NCBI RefSeq assembly: GCF_007826885.1 | Contig: NZ_ML675578.1 | Span: 124,001-188,000, forward strand | Direction: 5' to 3' | Length of the DNA: 64,000 nucleotides | Origin: Candidatus Nitrosocosmicus arcticus | Lineage (GTDB): Archaea; Thermoproteota; Nitrososphaeria; Nitrososphaerales; Nitrososphaeraceae | Shown: piece after piece, positions 8,673-17,904 of the stretch | How positions within the stretch are numbered: position 1 is the stretch's first letter | Layout: each line of letters begins with the position of its first letter | Made by a program: the position numbers and the translations under genes | The notes under the pieces: generated by a model | Databases searched by the model: none | What the model was told of the DNA's origin: nothing | Seen by the model: only the letters and a program-made list of their open reading frames with translations

Positions 8673-9317
8673 ATGAATATTAAAATTTCATTGAATTTTG
8701 TGATTTTAGCAGGATTGTTAACAGCGACGATTGGAATTTTACCATTGATGAATTCGAACAACGCCTTTGCCCAGACAAATTCAACTTCTGGTACAGACTC
8801 GACTAACATGACAGGTTCAGACAATATGATGATGATGAAAGATAACTATGCCAAACCAATGATGGGAATGGAACATAAAAAGTATGAAAAAATTAACGGA
8901 ACATTGAACATGATGGAAACCATGTATCAAGCAATTGGAGATAAATTTAATGTCACACTACCAGAGGCTATTTCCGCTGCCGAACAATCAGTAGGGAATA
9001 GTTCTTTTGCAATGTCTGCCATTGGTGCAGAGAAAGATGGTTTCCTAGTATTTGAGATTATGCTGGGCTCCCCTGATATGCAATTCACTAAAGTATTGGT
9101 TGATCCAGGTAATGGTTTAGTTTTACAAACAGAGCCTATTTCAATGATGGAATGGATGAGTATGATGCACTCTCAAGGTGGTCATGAGGACATGGGTAAG
9201 AAAGGAATGCACAGTGGTCAAGGATATGGCGAGTATGACATGGGTAAGAAAGGAATGCACAGTGGTCAAGGATATGGCGAGTATGACATGCGCGGTGGTC
9301 AAAATTCAGGTTGGTAG
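8673..9317 (+). CDS. Secreted Met/His-rich PepSY-like protein with C-terminal tandem repeats
   Basis: A signal peptide (residues 1-34, ending NNAFAQ) precedes a Met cluster (NMMMMKDN, PMMGMEHKK). The central part (about residues 75-155) resembles a PepSY fold: a helix with LPEAISAAEQS, then strands ending in VLVDPGNGLVLQTE. The C-terminus has two perfect copies of DMGKKGMHSGQGYGEY, encoded by adjacent 48-bp units at 9189-9236 and 9237-9284. Abundant Met and His outside the membrane suggest copper binding, which is inference. Confidence 0.8.
   Translation: MNIKISLNFVILAGLLTATIGILPLMNSNNAFAQTNSTSGTDSTNMTGSDNMMMMKDNYAKPMMGMEHKKYEKINGTLNMMETMYQAIGDKFNVTLPEAISAAEQSVGNSSFAMSAIGAEKDGFLVFEIMLGSPDMQFTKVLVDPGNGLVLQTEPISMMEWMSMMHSQGGHEDMGKKGMHSGQGYGEYDMGKKGMHSGQGYGEYDMRGGQNSGW
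9189..9284 (+). repeat. Two perfect 48-bp in-frame tandem repeats
   Basis: Units 9189-9236 and 9237-9284 are identical and add 16 residues each to the end of the Met/His-rich secreted protein. The next bases (GACATG) begin a third, diverged copy. Identity at DNA level suggests a recent duplication. Confidence 0.9.
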
Positions 9318-9534
9318 TAATTTAATTTAATTTCAGTATTCCCACAAACTTGATTAATTTTTTTAACATATTTTTTTTTGGATTGTTGTTTTTGAATAAT
9401 TTTGTAACAAATCAGCTCCTAGAGCTGTAGGGTATTATTTTTAAAAATCTTAGAATATAGTAAATAAAAGTTTAGTCGATCAAATCATAGACATTATATT
9501 ATTAGGAGGACATAGCCTTGGTAGAAAGATAAGA

Positions 9535-9837
9535 ATGTCTAATCCTGACAAGCATGAATCAGACACAAATACTATAACACTTTCCGAATTTGAAATTGAA
9601 AAGATTTCAAAATTATATCAAACTGCTCTAGATTTAACCTCTGAAAATGAGCAATCTCAATTAGCTGATACAATTCCAGAAACATCTACATCAGACCTCA
9701 TCATCAAAAAACGCCAGGCGTGGCATGATGTTCAAAACTACTTGGAAGAATTAGGAAAAAAATATAATTATGATCCAGAAAAATACGTAATAAATAAGAT
9801 CACCAGGAAACTAGAACTTTATAAGCCCAATTCATAA
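9535..9837 (+). CDS. Hypothetical small acidic protein (100 aa)
   Basis: A soluble, mostly helical protein with no signal peptide; the N-terminal part is acidic and the C-terminal part is YNYDPEKYVINKITRKLELY. A strong purine-rich site (AGGAGGA, 9504-9510) lies about 24 bases upstream, too far for this ATG. It is well placed for a TTG at 9518 that opens a four-codon frame ending just before 9535. I do not recognise the family. Confidence 0.6.
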   Translation: MSNPDKHESDTNTITLSEFEIEKISKLYQTALDLTSENEQSQLADTIPETSTSDLIIKKRQAWHDVQNYLEELGKKYNYDPEKYVINKITRKLELYKPNS

Positions 9838-9984
9838 GTTTTTATTGTTAATTCACTTTGGTGCAAAATTGCTCCTATAAAATAAACCATAATTTGTATT
9901 GCCTGAATAAAGCACTAACAAAACAGAAGGAGATGGTTCCACTTCTCGGATTTGTTTCATTAATAAAAGTAACAAGCTTGAGTG

Positions 9985-10482
9985 TCATTTGCTTGAAAAT
10001 ATCTTATAAATATGTTCTCCGGTCTCGCAATCATCATCTGGGTCATCGGCTATAATTTGAAGAGCATATGCTTTTGATACATTGGTAAATATTATTTCCT
10101 TAGGAATATACTCGGCTAATTTCCCACTGAAATTCGATTCTCCGGTTGCGGTCATGTGATTAACACATTCCCCTATTTGGAATTCCTTGATATCAAAACG
10201 ATCAACCCCATAGGATGGTTTTTCCCCGTCCTCATCCAAAGCAACGGTAGCTGCAAAAATACCTTTATCAGTTACAAATGTGTATGCGTAGTAATTCTCA
10301 TCTCCTCCACCTACTGAAAATGATCTACCAGGCTGACCTTGTAATTCCATGAATGGAACTCCGTTTTTTAGGCCAATGTTAGTTATGAGAAAGTCCTCTC
10401 TATGAAATACAGCATAGGCATTAGGAATAGATAATGCAGAAAATAATGTTATTCCTATAACGATTATAATCAAATATCGCAC
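9985..10482 (-). CDS. Secreted hypothetical protein (165 aa)
   Basis: A signal peptide (residues 1-24, ending NAYA) is followed by a beta-rich mature domain with YYAYTFVTDKGIFAATV and two Cys (in GECVN and DDDCETG) that could form a disulfide. Proteins of this build are frequent in soil ammonia-oxidising archaea, but I cannot name a family. Confidence 0.65.
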   Translation of the reverse strand: MRYLIIIVIGITLFSALSIPNAYAVFHREDFLITNIGLKNGVPFMELQGQPGRSFSVGGGDENYYAYTFVTDKGIFAATVALDEDGEKPSYGVDRFDIKEFQIGECVNHMTATGESNFSGKLAEYIPKEIIFTNVSKAYALQIIADDPDDDCETGEHIYKIFSSK

Positions 10483-10628
10483 AAAATTTCTATATATCTT
10501 TTGTATTTATCTTTTTATTGGATAATTTCTTTTGGATTGTGATTCATCACTAGTGTTAATTCTTGATTTTGTGAGGCTGAATAGAATTATAGTTGATTGC
10601 CGCTAGATCTGATTGATCTCTGCCTGTT

Positions 10629-12035
10629 TTAATACCGCGAAAAATTCTTAATGATTTCAATAAAGCACCTTGTGCCTTTTTTTAAGAGGTCAAGATTAGT
10701 GAATTCATTTGGTGAGTGCATTTTATTTGGCAAAATAGTACTCCCAACGCATATCGAATCTACGTTTAAGATATCTTTAAAAACATACATAGGCCCAGTA
10801 CCCGACGATGAGACATTCAAAACAACGCCGTTAAATATCTTTGATGCAGAATCTACAATTAATTTTACATACTCATTATTCAATGGTGTACGAAACGAGG
10901 GCTCACCGCTTAGGTAGTTTATAGTAACTTCGTTTTCCGAATAACCTTTTGATCTCAGGTACTTTACCAATTTGTTGAACTGTATTTTGGGATCCATATT
11001 TGGCACTAACCTAAAATCTATCTTGACGGTAGCAGTTGAGGGAAGTATTGTTTTTATTCCTTTACTGGTATATCCTGTAGTCAGCCCGGATATATTGCAG
11101 GAAGGTTCCGTCGCAAGGGCTTTCTTTATTTCGTAAGAGGATTGTCCATGTATGAAACTTGATATACCGTATTCTTTTTTAAATGCCTCCTCATTGAAAG
11201 GCTCATTTGCTATTAATTGTAATTCTTTTTCATTTAAAGGCATAACCTCGTCGTACCATCCTTTAATTAGAATTTTCCCATCATTAGCGTTATACAACAA
11301 TGACAATAAGTATACCAATCTCCAAGCAGGGCTCTCTATTGCTACTGCTAAACTTGAATGAACGTCCCTGCTGGGTCCATGTACCTTAATTTCTACATTG
11401 AGAATTCCTTTTTGACCCAACGAAATTATTGCTCTATCATCTTTGTCGATATAACCGCTTTCCCACATTACCAAATCAGATATGAATTTTTCCTTATACC
11501 TCTGAACATATTTTATCAAGTTTGGACTTCCAATCTCCTCCTCACCTTCCACTAGGAATTTTATGTTACAAGGAACATCCCCCGTCTCTCGCAAAAAATA
11601 TTCTACGGCCTTTATTCTAGTAATTAGTTCTCCTTTATCATCCGAAGACCCTCGGCCGTAAATAAGATTACCTATTACTTTCCCACTAAAAGGATCCTCG
11701 TTCCACTTTTCGATTGGATCTACAGGCTGAACATCATAATGATTGTAAAACAATATTGCCTTTCCGTTGGGATTGGATTTTGATTTAACCTCACCATAAA
11801 CAACAGGAGGAATTCGGCGAATAGTTCTATTTTCGACTTGTTCTTCTAAATCTAAGAATAAAACCTCCGTTCGTATTCCAGCATTTTTCATCACATTTGA
11901 TAAGAGAATTGCGCACTCTTCTAACCCTTGATTAGTGGCAGAAACGCTTGGCTGCCTTATTAAAATCTGCAAGTCAGATATCAAATCGTTCATTTGATCT
12001 TCTGTCAAGGAGCCTGGAAGTAACAAATTATCCAA
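10629..12035 (-). CDS. M20-family metallopeptidase (dipeptidase/ArgE-DapE-CNDP type)
   Basis: The di-zinc site is visible: H99 and D101 in YNHYDVQP, D132 in GRGSSDDKGE, and the EGEEEIGSPN motif with the general base near E165-E166. A dimerisation domain with GPSRDVHSS lies in the middle, and the C-terminal NKMHSPNEF supplies the last His ligand. At 468 residues it has the length of CNDP-like dipeptidases. It follows a glutamate-cysteine-ligase-like gene on the same strand with 179 bp between them, so cleavage of a gamma-glutamyl or Cys-containing peptide is possible but unproven. Confidence 0.9.
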   Translation of the reverse strand: MDNLLLPGSLTEDQMNDLISDLQILIRQPSVSATNQGLEECAILLSNVMKNAGIRTEVLFLDLEEQVENRTIRRIPPVVYGEVKSKSNPNGKAILFYNHYDVQPVDPIEKWNEDPFSGKVIGNLIYGRGSSDDKGELITRIKAVEYFLRETGDVPCNIKFLVEGEEEIGSPNLIKYVQRYKEKFISDLVMWESGYIDKDDRAIISLGQKGILNVEIKVHGPSRDVHSSLAVAIESPAWRLVYLLSLLYNANDGKILIKGWYDEVMPLNEKELQLIANEPFNEEAFKKEYGISSFIHGQSSYEIKKALATEPSCNISGLTTGYTSKGIKTILPSTATVKIDFRLVPNMDPKIQFNKLVKYLRSKGYSENEVTINYLSGEPSFRTPLNNEYVKLIVDSASKIFNGVVLNVSSSGTGPMYVFKDILNVDSICVGSTILPNKMHSPNEFTNLDLLKKGTRCFIEIIKNFSRY

Positions 12036-12214
12036 CTAATTCATCTGTCTCCCAATAAACCACAATAATTAAAAAACCTTCCTTGTTCCCATATCTAAGC
12101 TGACTCTTTTAACACACATTATTATCTATTAAAATTTTGTTAAATGAATTAGATGTAAATTTAACTGAACAAAAAGATAGAAAATTTGGATATAACAAAT
12201 CTTGTAAAAAAGTT

Positions 12215-13459
12215 CTAGAGCAGTGGTGAATTACTCTTGGTTTTATCCCAAACATGTTGAATTATTTCGGATACCGTTTGATAAACATTCCCATTGTATT
12301 TAGACTCCCATAATCTGGAAACGTATTCTCCAGGCGAAGTTTTGTTTTCAAGTCTATTTTCGAGGATTCCAATAAATTCAGGTCCAAGCCCCAAATCTTT
12401 CAATCCTTTTTTGGCCACATGTAACTGAGTCTTTGCAGTTTCTGAAATATTGAAATGAGTTTTAGAATTGTACCCTGTACGGATCACTGCTAGCCTTTCT
12501 TCTCGTATAGATGATAACGGTCGTAAAGGTTTTCCCTCCAAAATCGAACGATATAAGAATCCAATAAAAAACTCAATCATTGCCACAATTTCTTTTGGGG
12601 TGGGCTGCGTTGACATTATTCTAGTTTCAACTCTATAATAAGGGGAATTCAACCGTATTCTAAGATCGTCATGTCTGTCTTTTTCAAGACCAAAATAATC
12701 GTTAGTGCTGTCAGGACCTGGTCTTGAGGCAATATAGTCTATATAATCTTCGATTCTGTCGAGATATTTTGGTATGGCTGGAAATCCGGAATTTTGCTGT
12801 TCTGAATGATCATATAAATAAACACGTGGTTCATAAAGTGAAAAAAGTTTACCTGCGAATAATCTACTATTTGAGCCCAGCAATATTGCAGATGGTAATA
12901 AATTTAGAATATAATTGAACATTTGAGTAGTATAGATTGGATTTAGACCTTGAAGGTGAAGATGAAATCCCTGTATCGCTGTGGCAATGTTACGCGCCTT
13001 AAATTCTTGGCCATCAATTTCGATATTGGGAAGATTCTTTTGCCATTCATAAATGTTCAAATAACGCTCTTTTCTTGTTATCATTTTCTTTTTAAATATC
13101 TCTGGAGATGGATTTCCTCCAAGAAAAACTGGAATTACATTCTTATTTTTATAGACTTTCTTAACTGCGATAATAAGGTAATCTATGAATTCTTCAAAAA
13201 AAACATTAACACTTGACAAACCATGCATTGAAATGGGGGCGGTTTTGACTTCAAGTTGACATTTCCCATATTCAGCATCTATATCATACTTTGAATTTAG
13301 TTCCTTTATCAAAGGGTGTGCATTTACGGGCAGTGACTTGTCATCAAGTAAACAAATTTCAATTTCAACGCCAACTCTGTAGATTTCATCCAGACGCCGA
13401 AGGTCATCTTGAACTCTCCTTTTTAACCCGAGAGTTTGGTCTGCCAGAATATTATTCAA
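12215..13459 (-). CDS. GCS2-type glutamate-cysteine ligase / carboxylate-amine ligase homologue
   Basis: The N-terminal YRVGVEIEICLLDD and the later CQLEVKTAPI match the start of the GCS2 (YbdK/GshA-like) fold. The central GFHLHLQGLNP and the LRIRLNSPYYRVETRIMSTQPT stretch match its metal and nucleotide-binding core. The family joins glutamate to cysteine or another amine with ATP. The length (414 aa) is usual. No glutathione synthetase is nearby, so the end product might be gamma-glutamylcysteine or something else. Confidence 0.75.
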   Translation of the reverse strand: MNNILADQTLGLKRRVQDDLRRLDEIYRVGVEIEICLLDDKSLPVNAHPLIKELNSKYDIDAEYGKCQLEVKTAPISMHGLSSVNVFFEEFIDYLIIAVKKVYKNKNVIPVFLGGNPSPEIFKKKMITRKERYLNIYEWQKNLPNIEIDGQEFKARNIATAIQGFHLHLQGLNPIYTTQMFNYILNLLPSAILLGSNSRLFAGKLFSLYEPRVYLYDHSEQQNSGFPAIPKYLDRIEDYIDYIASRPGPDSTNDYFGLEKDRHDDLRIRLNSPYYRVETRIMSTQPTPKEIVAMIEFFIGFLYRSILEGKPLRPLSSIREERLAVIRTGYNSKTHFNISETAKTQLHVAKKGLKDLGLGPEFIGILENRLENKTSPGEYVSRLWESKYNGNVYQTVSEIIQHVWDKTKSNSPLL

Positions 13460-13724
13460 ATTTGTTAAACCTATTGATAATTATACTATTAATTTCTTTA
13501 TATATTTATTCATATAAAATCAAATACAACATTTAGATATACTTTAAAAGAATATAGTTTATATAGATCTCAATGATCAAGAAAGGTTAATTCATTATAC
13601 GCGCAATTCCGGTTTGGTAAAGGTAACCTGCTAGCAATATTTTAAACATCGTTCTTTCATCTAGTGACGTAAGGCGTTACCTCCGAATTAATATTCAAAG
13701 AAACCATTGTGCTATTATGTTCCA

Positions 13725-14366
13725 TCATCCGTCTCCATTGGTATCAATAAGTAATGACTTTGTTTTAAAGTTATTCACTGTTACCTCTTTATGACATTGA
13801 TAGCACAAAGTTCTCAAATTATTTTCGTTATGTAGAAATTCCAATACTGTCCTGACCTTATTTTCCAGTGTGTCAAAATTATATCCCAAAAAAGAGTAAT
13901 AAGATTTAGGGATGATATGATCACATTCAAGCCAATTCTCAATTTTTTTATTGTGCCTTTTCTTTTTATTTAGTTTTAACCCACACATCTGGCACGTGAA
14001 ATCGTCTCTTTTTAGGATGCTATTTCGAATATTACGCCAATAAAAATTCTTATTGTACCATTTTGTAAATTCCTTACTACATTTTCCTGAACAATATTTT
14101 CTAAAAGGTTTACATACCAAATTCTCACAATTGTTGTTTCTGCATTTTAATTTACCTTCCTCGTTTATTCTGTCAAACTCATTTATGTATACAATTAATT
14201 TTAGGAATTTTTTGGATTCCTCTTTTTTGATTACAGATAAGTGGATACTGTTCCCTTGTCCATCATCCAATTTACCATCTGTTTTAATAGCGTTCAAGGA
14301 GGTCCTAGTTCCGCCTCTGGATTTCTTTGACTGTTTAAGCTTTCTCTTTCTCTTTTTGACTATCAT
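13725..14366 (-). CDS. HNH endonuclease-domain protein
   Basis: The C-terminal half carries RDDFTCQMCG, then WLECDHIIPKS, then NNLRTLCYQCHKEVT, the standard HNH fold with two CxxC zinc pairs and the DH core. A second Cys-rich zinc module (CRNNNCENLVC and KYCSGKC) precedes it. The N-terminus is very basic (KKRKRKLKQSKKSRGG), fitting nucleic-acid binding. It stands alone, with no visible intron, intein or restriction partner. Role could be mobile-element or defence related. Confidence 0.8.
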   Translation of the reverse strand: MIVKKRKRKLKQSKKSRGGTRTSLNAIKTDGKLDDGQGNSIHLSVIKKEESKKFLKLIVYINEFDRINEEGKLKCRNNNCENLVCKPFRKYCSGKCSKEFTKWYNKNFYWRNIRNSILKRDDFTCQMCGLKLNKKKRHNKKIENWLECDHIIPKSYYSFLGYNFDTLENKVRTVLEFLHNENNLRTLCYQCHKEVTVNNFKTKSLLIDTNGDG

Positions 14367-14437
14367 CTAAATTAATCCTTTATTATTACCCAGAATCTAA
14401 TTGCCCTCAACTCAGATCTTAATAATTATTAATTGGT

Positions 14438-15145
14438 CTAGGGCCAAAACCAAATGGTTCTATGGGTGGTAGGAGCTGTGGGAACAGTGGGAACAGTAGT
14501 ATTAGTGTTAGAGTCAACGTCAATAGAAAATTCATATAATCCCACTTGATTTTTGAGAAAGGATAATTCACTATTATCGCTATCAGCAGGAGAGAAAAAT
14601 ATCATACCTGCGTAAAGGAAAGTTTCACCTGATTTGTATATAACCTGATCGAACGCGTCCCATTTAATAATACCTCCGTTCTCTGTCAGGAAAATACCAG
14701 AGCCTTTGGCATAATTCGAACTTGATTCGGTATTAAGACTACTGCTTAAAGGTCTGGATTCAGGAGCAGAGGAGTTCATATTAATATCTTCGACATAATA
14801 CCCCACATTATACGTTACTAGCGAAGCATTGATAAGGCCTTTTTCAACAAAAAATTGAATTTCACTATTTATTGTGCTTGATTTCTGTATGAGGATTTTG
14901 TCTAGGATCAAAGTATTATTTGATAAGTAGAACGGATCTGAATAAATTAAGGTGCTTGAATCGTTATTTCGCGATGTGCTTAACAAATCAATATTTTCAA
15001 GATTACTTTGAGATTTCTTGTTAACAGCCTTTTCAAACGCTTGGATGCTCATAAGTTCAACCGATTGAGACGCGGATAGCATAAAATGAATAATAAGAAA
15101 AGACAATGCGATATACCCAATGCAAGAAATGTCCACATGTTTCAT
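14438..15145 (-). CDS. Secreted/membrane-anchored hypothetical protein (235 aa)
   Basis: A hydrophobic N-terminal segment (residues about 8-28) is followed by a Ser/Asn-rich domain with several N-x-S/T sites and beta-strand patterns (STLIYSDPFYL, GIIKWDAFDQVIYKSGETFLYAG). The C-terminus is a Thr/Pro-rich tail (TNTTVPTVPTAPTTH). I do not recognise a family; the tail suggests a cell-surface spacer. Confidence 0.6.
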   Translation of the reverse strand: MKHVDISCIGYIALSFLIIHFMLSASQSVELMSIQAFEKAVNKKSQSNLENIDLLSTSRNNDSSTLIYSDPFYLSNNTLILDKILIQKSSTINSEIQFFVEKGLINASLVTYNVGYYVEDINMNSSAPESRPLSSSLNTESSSNYAKGSGIFLTENGGIIKWDAFDQVIYKSGETFLYAGMIFFSPADSDNSELSFLKNQVGLYEFSIDVDSNTNTTVPTVPTAPTTHRTIWFWP

Positions 15146-15251
15146 AAATTCGAGATCATTATTTTGATTTTAGAAACTCTTTAATAAATTTTAAATTATA
15201 AACCCCTCATAAACATTTAAAAATACGATAGAAAAATGATATTTATTTAAT

Positions 15252-15710
15252 TTGAAGTGCATACGTCATAATGGCTTTCCAAGCAAATCACTATTTGTAG
15301 TTACTTTTATGATTCTGGTTTTAACCTTTTCTATAATGATTCTAGGGGTTTATCTCTCATCAATTCATCAAGGATATTCTTGTAAGACCTGGCCTCTTTG
15401 TCCTAACGGCTTTAGTTTCCCGCCAGAGGAATATTTTTATGAACACTTTCATCGATTTTTGGGGCTAATTCTAGCCCTGTCACTGTTTTCATTTACTGCA
15501 TATTCATTCATCAAGGTTAGAAACAGGAATTTGAGTATAAAACTTTCTATAGCATCTACGCTGCTTGTTTCCCAAATAATTATCGGATGGGCAGTGATTG
15601 CAACGAAATTGCAGCCTATTGTTGTGGCAAGTCATTTATCCACTGGAATAGCCTTATTTGGAATCTTGATAGTTACTTTGATCTCCCTGCACCACAGCAT
15701 GAAATCATAA
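15252..15710 (+). CDS. ctaA: Half-size heme A synthase-like membrane protein (CtaA/COX15 family)
   Basis: Four predicted transmembrane helices match one half of bacterial CtaA, as in other archaea where the protein is a four-helix version. The extracellular loop holds C44 and C50 in CKTWPLCPNG. Helix 2 holds H65 and H67 in EHFHRFLG, and a later helix holds H128 in VASHLSTG, the expected heme ligands. CtaA oxidises heme O to heme A for the terminal oxidase. The start is a TTG at 15252; no ATG is available in frame upstream. Confidence 0.85.
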   Translation: MKCIRHNGFPSKSLFVVTFMILVLTFSIMILGVYLSSIHQGYSCKTWPLCPNGFSFPPEEYFYEHFHRFLGLILALSLFSFTAYSFIKVRNRNLSIKLSIASTLLVSQIIIGWAVIATKLQPIVVASHLSTGIALFGILIVTLISLHHSMKS

Positions 15711-15771
15711 GATCGGTATCAGAATTATGAAATGCCTAGTAGAGGGCAGTTAAAAATTATTGAAGGGATTC

Positions 15772-16803
15772 CTAAATTTTTGTAAGTTTAAACAAGTTTA
15801 GCATATTTATCTCCATTCCAAACCTATCCTCACTTTTTTTCATATACTTGTAAATTTTGAGTAATTCAACAAAGTCCCTTAAAATACTAAAATTCTGAGA
15901 GATTCGCTTTTTTATAAAGTTATATACATTTGTATAAATTTTGAATGTTGACAAAACTTCTGAAAAGTATCTCTCTTTATCGTATAAGTTGTCAACAAAC
16001 AATTGAGCACAAATGGTAGATGGGATGATACCTTCACCTAAAAGAGCATAGACTGTTCCTATTGATTCTCCGACTCCAATAGTTTTATTTCCATCACCAA
16101 ATGGAAGGCATTTAGAGGGTGGTGTTATTCTAACTGGCCTACCAACTTTTTTGATTACTTCACATGGATACTTTTTCATAAAAGAATCCATAAAAATATG
16201 AGTTTGTTTTCTTCTGAAATCTCCTGATCCTATGTGAGCATATCCATTGCCCAACGGAAAGTACCAAAAGTAACCCGATAACAAGGGAAAAGCCTTCAAA
16301 TAAAAATCGTCAAACGGGACTTGATCATACTTTACCTTGTATTGAATGCATGGTATCCATAATTCATCTCTTAACTTGGGTAAATAATGTCTGTGAAATC
16401 CCGTGGAATCAATAATCAAGTCAAAATCTTGCTCAAGATTTTTCTTATTTGGTACTTTTTCATATTCAATATTAGTACCACTTATCATATCTTGGATTAG
16501 TTTTAATTTATCATAGCTTATCATACCTTTTAATTTGATGTCGATTGTGTTGCCTGAATTTATGCCATCTCCAATATCAACCCTCATCTTTTTTCCATCA
16601 TGTAAAACATAATTGTCAAAGTTTAGACCACATAGTTTGGCATAATCCTTCATGACATTATCGCAGGTTGCCCAAGCACAGACGGCATCATGATCCTTTT
16701 CGGGCATTCTTTCAAAACCTTGCACATGTACATCGTGTAGATCACTAAGTTGATTCATCAAGTACGCACCAGCAACTCCTATCCCAACAACAGCAATCTT
16801 CAT
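15772..16803 (-). CDS. FAD-dependent oxidoreductase, geranylgeranyl-reductase-like
   Basis: The ATG at 16803 gives MKIAVVGIGVAGAYLM, a textbook dinucleotide-binding loop at the very N-terminus. A longer frame to 16968 would add a hydrophobic extension and run into the divergent gene, so it is rejected. CAWATCDN near residue 40, and GDGNKTIGVGESIGTVYALLGEGI near residue 240, match the FAD-binding GD motif of geranylgeranyl reductases. Such enzymes saturate isoprenoid chains of lipids or quinones. The substrate here is inferred from the family only. Confidence 0.75.
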   Translation of the reverse strand: MKIAVVGIGVAGAYLMNQLSDLHDVHVQGFERMPEKDHDAVCAWATCDNVMKDYAKLCGLNFDNYVLHDGKKMRVDIGDGINSGNTIDIKLKGMISYDKLKLIQDMISGTNIEYEKVPNKKNLEQDFDLIIDSTGFHRHYLPKLRDELWIPCIQYKVKYDQVPFDDFYLKAFPLLSGYFWYFPLGNGYAHIGSGDFRRKQTHIFMDSFMKKYPCEVIKKVGRPVRITPPSKCLPFGDGNKTIGVGESIGTVYALLGEGIIPSTICAQLFVDNLYDKERYFSEVLSTFKIYTNVYNFIKKRISQNFSILRDFVELLKIYKYMKKSEDRFGMEINMLNLFKLTKI

Positions 16804-16898
16804 AATATGATACCATATCAGCAATGACAAATAAATTGATTTCATTATTGGCAAATGGATATGATTAAAAAGAAGAATCAGTGAAAGTAATATAATAG

Positions 16899-17132
16899 AT
16901 GGTTGCAAATAGGAACCCCAAACATAAAAAAAGGAAAATGCCTGGTCCATTAAGGGTTGGGATTGCACTAATGATCCTTGGCGCAGTCCTTGTAGGATTT
17001 GGAAGTTTGTTTAACAGAGAATCAATTTCTATTTATGGTTTTGTGGTCGTCGTGGGTGGATTCTTCTTGTATTTTGTATCTTACTACTATCTTGATAGGA
17101 TACAGAAACGCCAGACCAGAAACCAACGTTAA
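16899..17132 (+). CDS. Small two-helix membrane protein (77 aa)
   Basis: A basic N-terminus (NPKHKKRKMPG) leads into two transmembrane helices (about residues 19-37 and 44-65) joined by a short loop, with a basic C-terminus (RIQKRQTRNQR). The topology is N-in, C-in. No function is known. It is divergent from the reductase gene with a 95-bp gap. Confidence 0.6.
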   Translation: MVANRNPKHKKRKMPGPLRVGIALMILGAVLVGFGSLFNRESISIYGFVVVVGGFFLYFVSYYYLDRIQKRQTRNQR

Positions 17133-17179
17133 AAGTCATGAAAATCTGTTTTGAAAATTAACAGTATATATTAAAAACC

Positions 17180-17680
17180 ATGAATACTAAATATTTGTCA
17201 TCTAGAAAAATAATGGATGACATTTTATTCAAAAGATTTTATAGTGAAAATTTGGGGATCTCATTTTTTTACAACTCCTCCCTTTTACCCCAGAATAATT
17301 CCTCAAGCGCAGATGCTGACTATAACCTTAATTTAAGAGATAAAGACTTGCAATTTAATATAATCAAATTGTCAACTGAGGCAAACGTTGGGTTAAGAAT
17401 TTTTGGTTTAGAAAAGGGATTGAAATCATCACTTGGCGATATTGAAATTTTAATCGAGGAAGTGAAAACCCAGCCGGTCGAGATAAATGGGAATAAGGCC
17501 GCTTACGCGACTACTATCTATCCATCGGAATCTGGGAATATAAAAATAAAACGCTACCTTGTTTCTCATGATGGTCAAGGATATCTTTTAGCATTTCAGA
17601 ATAAAGTCGAACAATTTGAATCAGAAGAAAGCCAAGAAACATTTGACACTATTCTCGATACTTTCAAATTCTTAAAGTGA
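17180..17680 (+). CDS. PsbP-like domain protein without signal peptide (166 aa)
   Basis: The pattern ENLGISFFYNSSL near residue 22, a central helix, and the C-terminal YLVSHDGQGYLLAFQNKVEQFESEES then FDTILDTFKFLK resemble the PsbP/MOG1-like fold often found in thaumarchaeal extracytoplasmic proteins. The usual signal peptide is missing, so either the protein is cytosolic or its 5' end has changed. The family match is by pattern only. Confidence 0.55.
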   Translation: MNTKYLSSRKIMDDILFKRFYSENLGISFFYNSSLLPQNNSSSADADYNLNLRDKDLQFNIIKLSTEANVGLRIFGLEKGLKSSLGDIEILIEEVKTQPVEINGNKAAYATTIYPSESGNIKIKRYLVSHDGQGYLLAFQNKVEQFESEESQETFDTILDTFKFLK

Positions 17681-17904
17681 TTATTCGGATTTGAAAATTA
17701 ATGTTGCAGTAGTAGTTTACCTAAAAAGATAAATTAATTTCATCCGAGGGTGTAGCTGCTCTTTAATGGAATCTAAGAGGTTTTTGGATATCGTAAAATA
17801 AGTATACAATAGAACAGGAGAAGATATGTATCTATTGTAATTAGAGAGATTAGGATGGAGGACCATTTGAAATGAACGTGCAATCCATATTTTTTTTCTT
17901 TTGA

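Noticed and set aside
16804-16968. N-terminal extension of the flavoprotein reductase frame to 16968
   Set aside because: The dinucleotide-binding loop begins at the Met encoded at 16803; the extension would overlap the divergent gene and is not part of the family.
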